Shown here piece by piece: positions 1 through 5,264 of a stretch of DNA of 5,264 nucleotides. Source of the DNA: Deltaproteobacteria bacterium ADurb.Bin026. Lineage in GTDB: Bacteria; Desulfobacterota; Syntrophorhabdia; Syntrophorhabdales; Syntrophorhabdaceae. Below the pieces are notes generated by a model. The model saw nothing but the letters and a program-made list of their open reading frames with translations. It made no database searches and was not told the DNA's origin. How positions within the stretch are numbered: the first letter of the stretch is position 1; every line of letters begins with the position of its first letter. The stretch is from contig MWEV01000284.1 of assembly GCA_002071245.1 (NCBI GenBank), positions 1-5,264 on the forward strand, given 5' to 3'. The translations under genes and the position numbers were made by a program.

Positions 1-240
1 TGAAAACGCAGCTATGTTACGGTTGGCCCTTATAGGGGAATCCATATAGGTTTTTCGTCATCTTCTTTGCCGTACACTGCCAGAGCTGTTTGAGGGTGTA
101 TAGTTTACCCTTCCTTTCTTTAGCCTACAGATAACGCCATAGCCGATGTTCATAATGTTCGATATGGCGCTGCTGTGACCGTACCATCTGTCAAAGAGTA
201 CAAATGAAGCATCGATGCCTCGGTTGGAACACCCTTTGTG
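1..240 (-). pseudogene. IS4-superfamily transposase remnant (frameshifted internal fragment)
   Basis: Reading the minus strand from about 240 down to 130 gives a stretch with transposase character: GIDASFVLFDRWYGHSS, followed by a segment ending GYGVICRLKKG. In IS4-superfamily DDE transposases the LFDxWF/Y block carries the second catalytic aspartate, and the 'GxxVIxRLKKG' strand follows it. After VNY (about 112) the frame runs to a stop, but a neighbouring frame continues with TLKQLWQ, AKKMTKNLYG and FPYKGQP, so an indel or small deletion has broken the gene, and a stop follows at about 13-15. The first and third catalytic regions are not visible and the left part runs to the window edge. 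It lies head to head with the other transposase fragment at 456-965 and belongs to a different element. Identification rests on motif recognition from memory. The superfamily is fairly secure; the exact subgroup is not. Confidence 0.6.
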
Positions 241-455
241 GTCAGGCCTTGCAATATAAATTATCTACGTTATGTAACTCTGTCAATTATCAACAAAACC
301 TGAACCCTTTCACCAAAAAATCTATGATGCCCTTCACATCTGTCATAGTCCAGGGAAGACAGTAAAGACCATCCTGTAAAATCAGTAGTGCCTAAACAAG
401 ACATATGGTAAGGGTAAGTAGCTGATTCTATAGAGCTTTATTTATGGGATCATGA
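241..455. other. Unassigned intergenic relic between two transposase fragments
   Basis: All six frames are interrupted by stops at short intervals and no protein motif, RNA gene or repeat stands out. Short minus-strand open pieces near 300-395 might be further decayed 5' sequence of the IS4-type transposase at 1-240, because they lie directly upstream of it on the same strand, but I cannot match them to that family with any confidence. Confidence 0.3.
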
Positions 456-965
456 AGTTGGGTTACATTTGAACATGCCGCAGACGGACTATCCATGAGC
501 TTTCGTAAAAATGCCTATTTGGTTGAGCGGAAACTTTCGATGTTCGGTAAGAGTATCATCATCACAGATAACATGGATTGGATGATGGCGGATATTGTGC
601 AAGCCAGTCTGGACCGCTGGCAAATTGAGGATCGATTTCGTATGAGCAAGGATGATGAGCTTGTGGGGGTGTGTCCCATGCGTCATTGGACGGACAGCAA
701 AATCCGTTGTCATCTGTTCACCTGTGTGGCGGCTATGACATACCTGCGAAGGATTGAGCTGAAATTGGAGGCGGCCGGGGTTGGGCGCACAGCCTCTGAA
801 GTCATAAACGACATGCAAAGATTGCATCAAATCTTGGTCATGAAAAAAGGTTCTCGAACTCCTGAGCGTCGCATTGAAACACCCAGTAAGACCCAAGCGG
901 AAGTCCTGTCGGCATTCGGGCGCTTCGTAGACACCCGTGGGGTCTTACAGCAAAAAACACGCTAA
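456..965 (+). pseudogene. IS1634-type transposase, C-terminal fragment
   Basis: The frame is open from 456, after a TGA at 453-455. The first ATG at 495 gives 156 residues ending in TAA at 963-965. Counting from that ATG, residues 22-28 (IITDNMD) and the block RWQIEDRFRMSKDD (41-54) match the C-terminal catalytic region of IS1634-group (IS4 superfamily) DDE transposases, with E45 as the probable third catalytic acid. The following RHWTDSKIRCHLF segment (63-75) and the tail with TPSKTQAEVLSAFG fit the same family. Full-length members of this family are several times longer, so the N-terminal part with the first two catalytic aspartates is missing and the product cannot be an active transposase. 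The ATG is simply the first one in the surviving frame, with no convincing ribosome binding site. Open frame and good residue conservation suggest fairly recent truncation. No clear terminal inverted repeat was found downstream. Confidence 0.8.
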
Positions 966-1020
966 ACCATCGTTATGATAAGCATTACGGCTTTTTTTTC
1001 TGGTTATCTCTGAAACTCCT

Positions 1021-1057
1021 GTTTAACATTACTGACAAATGACAGTCAGGCGTAAAC
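1021..1057. repeat. Imperfect inverted repeat / potential hairpin
   Basis: GTTTA (1021-1025) and CTGAC (1032-1036) pair with GTCAG (1045-1049) and TAAAC (1053-1057), leaving an 8-nt loop and an unequal internal bulge. It lies between the IS1634-type remnant and the toxin-antitoxin promoter. No T-run follows, so it is not a typical intrinsic terminator. It could be part of an old mobile-element end, a protein-binding site or chance. Confidence 0.3.
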
Positions 1058-1180
1058 GATTATCTATCAAGGATTTATAGAGACACCCCCTCAAACCCCG
1101 AATAAGTGTGTTTCCAAATTGTTGGTACGGTAAGCTATTTTGGAGCAGGTGCGTCTTTTGGCTGTACGTGTTTTTAAGTG

Positions 1181-1211
1181 TTGACAATGTATATACAATG
1201 AGCTATATAAT
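1181..1211 (+). promoter_or_regulatory. Strong sigma-70-type promoter of brnTA
   Basis: A perfect -35 box TTGACA lies at 1181-1186. Downstream are TATATA at 1204-1209 (17-bp spacer) and the overlapping perfect TATAAT at 1206-1211 (19-bp spacer). Either -10 predicts a transcription start at about 1216-1218, on or beside the brnT ATG. The spacer contains a palindrome (1188-1197) likely to be the repressor site. The call comes directly from sequence; the start site itself is inferred. Confidence 0.75.
1188..1197. promoter_or_regulatory. Palindromic operator candidate (TGTATATACA)
   Basis: This is a perfect 10-bp palindrome between the -35 and -10 boxes. It is framed by two ACAATG copies (1184-1189 and 1195-1200) spaced 11 bp start to start, about one helical turn. 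BrnTA operons are known to be autoregulated by the ribbon-helix-helix antitoxin, alone or with toxin, and such proteins bind short palindromes or tandem half-sites of this size. Binding here would block RNA polymerase. Assignment to BrnA is inferred from position. Confidence 0.55.
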
Positions 1212-1215
1212 AAGT

Positions 1216-1509
1216 ATGAGGTTTGAATGGAATGAAGAGAAAAACAGGGAAAATATCAGAAAACATGAACTTGGTTTTACGGAAGTTCAAGAGATATTTA
1301 ACGATCCATTTCATGTGTCGTTATTAGACACACGGTTTAATTATTTTGAGGAGCGATGGGTCACAATAGGATGTCTAAAAAATGGAATGGTTGTTGTTGC
1401 AGGGCATTTGTATCTATTCGATGAAAATGGAGAAGAGACTATAAGGCTAATTACTGCGAGAAAGGCAACAAGCAAAGAGAGGGAACAATATGAAATCTAT
1501 GGAAGATAA
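1216..1509 (+). CDS. brnT: BrnT family toxin (type II toxin-antitoxin ribonuclease)
   Basis: The 97-residue product begins MRFEWNEEKNRENIRKH and contains GFTEVQEIFNDP, then an ERWVTIG strand and an ending TIRLITARKATSKEREQYE. This is the classic DUF497/BrnT layout at the usual length. BrnT is a small cytoplasmic RelE-fold ribonuclease that arrests translation and is neutralised by BrnA. The IRLITARKAT block near the C terminus is the conserved family signature and appears intact. An upstream extension to 1108 stays open, but it adds hydrophobic residues not seen in the family and would start upstream of the promoter, so ATG 1216 is chosen. No Shine-Dalgarno precedes it, and the predicted transcript starts at the ATG, suggesting a leaderless message. 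The 3' end overlaps brnA by 20 bp. The gene is more A+T-rich than the flanking operon, consistent with independent acquisition. Confidence 0.9.
   Translation: MRFEWNEEKNRENIRKHELGFTEVQEIFNDPFHVSLLDTRFNYFEERWVTIGCLKNGMVVVAGHLYLFDENGEETIRLITARKATSKEREQYEIYGR
1477..1484 (+). promoter_or_regulatory. Ribosome binding site of brnA
   Basis: GAGAGGGA lies inside the 3' end of brnT, 5 nt before ATG 1490. It supports that start over the in-frame ATG at 1499. In contrast to brnT, the antitoxin has a clear Shine-Dalgarno, which would favour antitoxin synthesis over toxin from the shared message. Confidence 0.65.
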
Positions 1510-1711
1510 AGAGAATTTCGAATTGAAGGATGAATATAATTTTTCTCAAGGAATAAGAGGCAGGTTTTATAAGCCAAAAAAGGTGTCTACAAATATCCGT
1601 CTGGACAATGATATTGTGATATATTACAAAAAACTTGCCACAGAAAAAAAGGTAGCATATCAGACTCTTATGAATGAAGCTTTAAGAAAAAGTATAAGCC
1701 TGCCTTCGTGA
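1490..1711 (+). CDS. brnA: BrnA-type antitoxin (ribbon-helix-helix / CopG-like)
   Basis: The product is 73 residues long. The N-terminal half is polar and charged and contains EYNFSQGIRGRFYKP (residues 15-29), a common opening in CopG/BrnA-like antitoxins; this flexible part normally wraps the toxin. The second half has a basic beta-strand (KKVSTNIRLD, about 30-39) followed by two helices (DIVIYYKKLATEKK and YQTLMNEALRKSI), matching the ribbon-helix-helix DNA-binding fold that dimerises and represses its own promoter. Start 1490 has a good ribosome binding site; ATG 1499 is an alternative. It overlaps brnT (stop at 1507-1509), the standard toxin-first BrnTA order with translational coupling. 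The probable binding site is the palindrome at 1188-1197. The family is secure by fold and partner. It looks closer to the short CopG-like branch than to the longer BrnA proteins described in Brucella. Confidence 0.85.
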   Translation: MKSMEDKENFELKDEYNFSQGIRGRFYKPKKVSTNIRLDNDIVIYYKKLATEKKVAYQTLMNEALRKSISLPS

Positions 1712-1840
1712 AAAATCGACAATGGCATAATTGAAGAAGGTAGGAATACCAAAGAAATGTTTCAAGACGAGGTTGCGAAATATGTCAATGAATCGAGGGT
1801 CATCGTGCAAAAATATTTGGCAAGAATAGAGTCCATCCTT
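1712..1840 (+). other. Open, unrecognised stretch after brnA (possible gene remnant); no clear terminator
   Basis: Directly after the brnA stop the same frame stays open to 1927, running antisense into the end of the convergent gene. The part before 1840 reads like a protein: an acidic/basic helix-like segment, EEGRNTKEMFQDEVAKYVN then IVQKYLARIESIL, with an internal ATG at 1757. There is no ribosome binding site before that ATG and I do not recognise the protein. It may be a truncated 3' part of a lost gene or chance. No hairpin followed by a T-run separates the convergent brnTA and helicase operons. Confidence 0.2.
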
Positions 1841-3439
1841 TCAATCCTCTCTATGAGATTTTTTTATAAAAATAAGCGAGAGCACTGCGCGAGCCCGGCT
1901 CATGGCTACGTAGTGCATTGTCAGTGAACCCTTTCCCTTGATAGGTGGTTCAAGATCGACAACAATTACGGCCTCATTCTCCAACCCCTTAAAGTTCGAT
2001 ATTTGTGCAAAGTTAATTTTGTTAAGAGGAATGTTTCTGAGAGAAAACTCATCCAGAATCGCGATTTCACGCTTCAAAGATTCCTTAAGCAGCGAAGCAC
2101 AGGACTCATCAAACGGAAATGGTGAAAGAATACTAAGGTTTCCAGGAACAACACCACCTTCATCAACGATTTCCCTTATTTCTCGAGATAACCTTTCGGC
2201 CGAGGCTTCTCTGGTTGTGACGATATGTTCGCGTATTTTAGGTCCTTCGCCGGCTCCACGTACACCCATGTCAGCGCCGAGAGAAATTTGCACCTTTTCC
2301 AGAATAATTCGCGTATTCCGGCAATTTGTCCGAAGTGGAACCCGAACAGGGTGAATACTCAGCAGGTAATCTAACGCTTCCTCATCATGCTTTCCAAACA
2401 GTCCCGCCTGGTTGTTAGCGTCATAGAAGAAGCACCAACGGCCATCGCTCAAACCATTATTCAGAGAAGAATCAAGACTGTCCAAACTCTCCATGTCGAA
2501 AAGATCTTGCCCTTCATCAACAATGAGGGCATCAAAACGATCCAAACCCGCTCGTCGACAAGCAATTTTAATAGATTCTGCCAACGTCACTGTCAGCCCA
2601 GAAATGGAAAACTGGGCTTCGAGGTAATGTTTAAGCCATGGGGAACGACAAGTAAGAGCAACTTTCATTCCCTCGGCAGTAAAGCGGCGGGCAACTTCCA
2701 TAGCCAAAAAAGTCTTTCCGGTACCCGCTCCACCTGAGCACAACACTCTGGGGTTAGCGGTTACTACATCGACCATAGCCATCTGGTCCTCAGTAAGTGC
2801 GATAACACGCTCTTCAACTTGGCCAGACTGTACATATAAAGGGACAACGGCCTCAAATTCGGGTCTGAGATATTTGTGCAGAACCTTTAACGCATCTTCG
2901 TCGGGTTGCCGGTTATGTCCGTCTTTGTTGCGCCAGTAACGAAAGAGATTGCGCAACCACTGCTCGAAGTCACGAAAACCGCGTGCATCGGCGAGAATGT
3001 GGGAGTTCCATTCTGCCCCTACTACTCCCCACTCGCAGTCGGGAAAAACTATTCCGTAGCCGATCGTAAATTGGGAGACCACTCGTTCTGTCAGATTAGC
3101 TCTTATGTTTGCCATTAAGCCGAGCAGAGCGGATTCAGCCTGTTTGAACGGTCCTTCAACAGATTCAAAGACTTCTCCGTACCTGTTAGTAAACTGCCAA
3201 ATCCCCTCCCTACAAGCAATTCGTCCGCCTTTGACTTCAAGCACAAAGATTCCTGGAATACCAGAGATCAGAAAGTCAATTTCGCCAAAACGTTTATAAG
3301 CGTGGCGTGTCAGATTCAGTGAATGATAGGCAACCAGTGAATCATTCCACTCATTAACGAACGCGGCATATAACCGGTCGAATACTCGTTTTTCGGCTTT
3401 ACTATGTGTTCCGTGAGGCGTTGCCGGGATCATCTTCAT
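1841..3439 (-). CDS. NERD nuclease-like domain fused to SF1 (UvrD/Rep-like) DNA helicase
   Basis: The product is 532 residues long. Residues about 12-120 form a NERD (nuclease-related) domain: E16 in KAEKRVF, D55 in EIDF, E68-V-K70 in LEVKGG and Q100 in the FKQAE segment reproduce the PD-(D/E)XK-like pattern, so metal-dependent DNA cleavage is plausible. A complete SF1 helicase follows: Q-motif LTEDQ (215-219), Walker A GGAGTGKT (236-243), motif Ia region (261-277), Walker B VDEGQD (307-312), motif III DANNQ (340-344), motif IV LRTNCRN (369-375), motif V NFKGLE (482-487) and motif VI YVAMSRAR (510-517). It therefore probably hydrolyses ATP to move along DNA, with the NERD domain cutting or gripping it. 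The protein is soluble, with no signal peptide or membrane segment. ATG 3439 has TGAGGT 6 nt upstream, overlapping the preceding stop; M3 is an alternative. It is the last gene of the operon. All key residues look intact. Confidence 0.85.
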   Translation of the reverse strand: MKMIPATPHGTHSKAEKRVFDRLYAAFVNEWNDSLVAYHSLNLTRHAYKRFGEIDFLISGIPGIFVLEVKGGRIACREGIWQFTNRYGEVFESVEGPFKQAESALLGLMANIRANLTERVVSQFTIGYGIVFPDCEWGVVGAEWNSHILADARGFRDFEQWLRNLFRYWRNKDGHNRQPDEDALKVLHKYLRPEFEAVVPLYVQSGQVEERVIALTEDQMAMVDVVTANPRVLCSGGAGTGKTFLAMEVARRFTAEGMKVALTCRSPWLKHYLEAQFSISGLTVTLAESIKIACRRAGLDRFDALIVDEGQDLFDMESLDSLDSSLNNGLSDGRWCFFYDANNQAGLFGKHDEEALDYLLSIHPVRVPLRTNCRNTRIILEKVQISLGADMGVRGAGEGPKIREHIVTTREASAERLSREIREIVDEGGVVPGNLSILSPFPFDESCASLLKESLKREIAILDEFSLRNIPLNKINFAQISNFKGLENEAVIVVDLEPPIKGKGSLTMHYVAMSRARAVLSLIFIKKSHRED

Positions 3440-3445
3440 GACTGT

Positions 3446-3451
3446 ACCTCA
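3446..3451 (-). promoter_or_regulatory. Ribosome binding site overlapping the upstream stop codon
   Basis: On the minus strand TGAGGT lies 6 nt before the ATG of the NERD-helicase gene. Its TGA is itself the stop codon of the preceding gene (3449-3451). Ribosomes ending the 520-residue protein therefore stop on the initiation site of the next gene, which argues for translational coupling and fixes the start at 3439. Confidence 0.7.
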
Positions 3452-5011
3452 TGCCTTAAACATGTCTCTAATCCTTTTTTCGAGCTTGACTGGTATTTTG
3501 GAATAGCTTAACTGCGTGAAAAATTTTGATGGTTCGACTTCTGTCACTACAGCCTTCACATCGCCAGGAAGAATTATTTGCACACCACCACCATCTATGA
3601 TCATGCGGTACTCTCCCTTGCCCAAATTGATTCGCGTGTGGATGCATTCGATCCATTTCAGCTCTCGCGATAGAAGTAAAGCGGCATCCCGTTGTTTCGA
3701 TGACCAGCCTCTAATGCCTGGTGTAAATAATTCCCGCAAAGGCATAGGCCGGACCGGGGGTTCACCCAAATCCATCCCGGAACCTGCCATGCGATGAGCC
3801 AATGCCCCCATACGGTGAGCTACAGCATCCTGAAGCCCAACAGCATCCCGCAAGACCAGCGGCAAACCCAACCAGCCGTCCCGTGCTGCGAAAAGGATAG
3901 CAGCAACCACATAGTCCACCTCGTTCATGAGGGGGTGTCGGAACTCAACCAGGTCAGCACATTTATCACGCAGAAAGAAGAGTATCAGCGCCCTCGAAAA
4001 TGGCTTTGTGTGTTTCTCGAAAAGTTCTGTAATTGTACTGTCTCCCAGGCCAGCTAACTTGCGTAGATCATTTGTTAATTTTAAAAGAATTTGCTTTGTC
4101 TTTTCGTCCAATCCCGCTGCTGCTGTGTCAAGATACCCAAGAACCGCATCTATTGGACTTATAGTGTCAACCGAAGATCGACATGCCGTTACGCTATCGA
4201 TCACCCCCCAGAATAACCTGGGCAATATATTGACGTTTGTGAGAGTTGGCTCTGTCTGCAGCCATGAGCCAAGTTCACGGAGCATCGGATCAGCGATAGT
4301 TGATAAATCGGTTCCGCTGGGGTCGAACCCGAGTCGACATGACTGGACACCAACATCACCAAGGTTTCCCATATGTAGCAACATTGCCATTATTCCGCCA
4401 GCCGAGAAGGCTTTATTAAGGACATTATCACGGTCTGGCAGAGTTACCCTTGATGGTGGCCACGGAGCATCGTTTGTTTTTGAAAAGAGACGGCTATCTA
4501 TCTCGCGCTTGAAATCCAACAGGGGAACATTTCCAAAATCACGGGCATCATCTTCACAGGCTAACTTTTCTTCTTTGGAAGGAAAGGCGATTGATTCTAA
4601 CCAGGTAACCGGCAAGGGAGCGGGCACAAACAATGCTATCTTGCTGCTGTTGAGTTGATCAGGAAACTGGATTTCACGAGCATGCCCATCAATATCCATG
4701 GCAACAAGGCCGCCATGCAGGTTTTTCAGATCAATCGTTACTATGCAGGGTATGAGATGGTGCCGTTCACTGACCGATAAATCAATGGCCGCCTTTGGTA
4801 CATTATCGGCAAATAACGGAATCCAACCGGGGAAGCTGGACAGGGTGTCCTGATAATATTTTTCCCCGAAACCCTTAGGCGACATGACCATGCCCGCCGC
4901 CAACATGTAGAAAAGGTTGCGTTGGTTTGTTACCAAACGCCATTTTAGCGCTTTTTGATTTTTGGGAGGGGCTTCATTGATTGGAAATAACGTTTGTGGC
5001 TTATTGTCCAT
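3449..5011 (-). CDS. Uncharacterised 520-residue protein of a helicase/nuclease operon
   Basis: I do not recognise this family. The product is soluble-looking, with no signal peptide or clear membrane helix. The N-terminal 30-70 segment contains NQRNLFYMLAAG (29-40) and FPGWIPLF (60-67), and a beta-rich part follows (IPCIVTIDL 87-95; LVAMDIDGHAREI 102-114). PAPLPVTWLESIAF (130-143) and a stretch around NVPLLDF (161-167) look like structured core. Residues 195-380 are mostly helical, with an amphipathic helix ALILFFLRDK (341-350). Arg/His-bearing helices lie near 395-410 (AVAHRMGALAHRM), and a beta-rich C-terminal module (GEYRMIIDGGGVQIILPGDVKAVV, 466-489) ends the protein. No Walker A, DExD/H, HNH or PD-(D/E)XK pattern is visible. 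AGGAG lies 7 nt before ATG 5011, inside the end of the upstream helicase gene. Position between two helicase genes, with gaps of 3 and 9 nt, implies a specificity, sensor or effector subunit of the same complex; that role is inference. Confidence 0.8.
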   Translation of the reverse strand: MDNKPQTLFPINEAPPKNQKALKWRLVTNQRNLFYMLAAGMVMSPKGFGEKYYQDTLSSFPGWIPLFADNVPKAAIDLSVSERHHLIPCIVTIDLKNLHGGLVAMDIDGHAREIQFPDQLNSSKIALFVPAPLPVTWLESIAFPSKEEKLACEDDARDFGNVPLLDFKREIDSRLFSKTNDAPWPPSRVTLPDRDNVLNKAFSAGGIMAMLLHMGNLGDVGVQSCRLGFDPSGTDLSTIADPMLRELGSWLQTEPTLTNVNILPRLFWGVIDSVTACRSSVDTISPIDAVLGYLDTAAAGLDEKTKQILLKLTNDLRKLAGLGDSTITELFEKHTKPFSRALILFFLRDKCADLVEFRHPLMNEVDYVVAAILFAARDGWLGLPLVLRDAVGLQDAVAHRMGALAHRMAGSGMDLGEPPVRPMPLRELFTPGIRGWSSKQRDAALLLSRELKWIECIHTRINLGKGEYRMIIDGGGVQIILPGDVKAVVTEVEPSKFFTQLSYSKIPVKLEKRIRDMFKA

Positions 5012-5014
5012 TTT

Positions 5015-5264
5015 TTATCTCCTGGTTTCTATAATATCTGGATTATTCGGAAGAATAGCATCGATGGGGCAATGAACATTATCAGCGTTCTTTAACATAA
5101 TCACTTTTTCTCGGGCACGAGCAACCATAACATAAAAGAGACGTTTCTTCTGATCCTTAACCGTTGGTGTAGAGTTGCAGTAATGTTGATCGATATCGGC
5201 AAGAAATACGATTTCGAATTCGAGACCTTTGCATGATTGTGCATTGATCACCATGATTCCGCCT
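5015..5264 (-). CDS. SF1 (UvrD-like) helicase, C-terminal end; gene runs off the window
   Basis: The frame is open to the right edge of the window and ends in TAA at 5015-5017. The visible 82 residues contain motif V (VINAQSCKGLEFEIVFL) and motif VI (RLFYVMVARAREKVIML) of a superfamily 1 DNA helicase, followed by a short tail of about 30 residues with HCPIDAILPNNP. The ATG at 5252-5254 sits inside motif V's strand and cannot be the start; the frame continues upstream as GGI. Motif VI reads YVMVARAR where UvrD-family proteins usually have YVAxTRAR, so threonine is replaced by alanine while both arginines are kept. Only 3 nt separate the stop from the next gene, whose ribosome binding site lies within this coding sequence. 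Walker A and B lie outside the window, so activity cannot be judged, nor whether this copy also carries a NERD or other N-terminal domain. Confidence 0.85.
   Translation of the reverse strand, partial: GGIMVINAQSCKGLEFEIVFLADIDQHYCNSTPTVKDQKKRLFYVMVARAREKVIMLKNADNVHCPIDAILPNNPDIIETRR
5019..5023 (-). promoter_or_regulatory. Ribosome binding site of the 520-residue protein gene
   Basis: AGGAG on the minus strand sits 7 nt before ATG 5011. It is contained in the last arginine codons of the upstream helicase gene, indicating a coupled operon and supporting the chosen start. Confidence 0.7.

Noticed and set aside
489..896. 135-codon open frame on the minus strand
   Set aside because: Antisense to the IS1634-type fragment, whose plus-strand reading gives a recognisable transposase.
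1108..1215. 36-residue N-terminal extension of BrnT
   Set aside because: It would begin upstream of the promoter, adds hydrophobic residues absent from the family, and the canonical MRFEW start lies at 1216.
1857..1877. A/T-rich symmetrical stretch considered as a terminator of brnTA
   Set aside because: It lacks a G+C stem, and it lies inside the coding end of the convergent helicase gene.
1938..2354. 138-codon and neighbouring plus-strand frames within 1938-3299
   Set aside because: All are antisense to the NERD-helicase gene, whose complete motif set shows the true strand and frame.
3927..4658. 243-codon open frame on the plus strand
   Set aside because: Lies entirely antisense to the 520-residue gene, is rich in Ser/Arg without motifs, and has no ribosome binding site context. 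It is a shadow frame.
5015..5254. Reading 5015-5254 as a complete 79-residue gene
   Set aside because: The ATG at 5252-5254 falls in helicase motif V and the frame stays open to the window edge, so this is the end of a larger gene.
1..5264. CRISPR array, tRNA, rRNA, riboswitch or replication origin
   Set aside because: No regularly spaced repeats, cloverleaf-like segments or conserved RNA motifs were noticed on either strand.

Overview
This is accessory, mobile-element-rich bacterial DNA. It holds a decayed insertion-sequence zone on the left, a small toxin-antitoxin pair in the middle, and the downstream part of a tightly packed minus-strand operon of DNA-processing genes filling the right two thirds. 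No housekeeping gene or RNA gene is visible, so the host can only be guessed. The transposase fragment resembles IS1634-group elements that I associate with sulfate-reducing Desulfobacterota, but this is a weak inference.

Left zone (1 to about 1100): a minus-strand remnant of an IS4-superfamily transposase (about 1-240, frameshifted), then about 200 bp with nothing recognisable, then the C-terminal third of an IS1634-type transposase on the plus strand (456-965). Both are dead. An imperfect inverted repeat lies just beyond, at 1021-1057.

Middle zone (about 1180-1840): an A+T-rich brnT/brnA type II toxin-antitoxin pair on the plus strand. Its strong promoter sits so close to the brnT start that the mRNA may be leaderless. 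A perfect 10-bp palindrome between the -35 and -10 is a natural operator for the ribbon-helix-helix antitoxin. Toxin and antitoxin genes overlap by 20 bp. An open but unrecognised stretch follows brnA up to the convergent operon.

Right zone (1841-5264, minus strand): in order of transcription, (i) the C-terminal end of a superfamily 1 helicase that continues beyond the window, (ii) a 520-residue protein that I do not recognise, and (iii) a 532-residue fusion of a NERD nuclease-like domain with a complete SF1 helicase. Gaps are 3 and 9 nt, and each downstream ribosome binding site overlaps the end of the preceding gene. The three are therefore almost certainly co-translated and work together. 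Two helicases, a nuclease domain and an unknown protein, next to a toxin-antitoxin pair and dead insertion sequences, is what a defence-island anti-invader system looks like. I could not match the combination to a named system, so this operon is the main candidate for something undescribed. The promoter and any further upstream genes lie outside the window.
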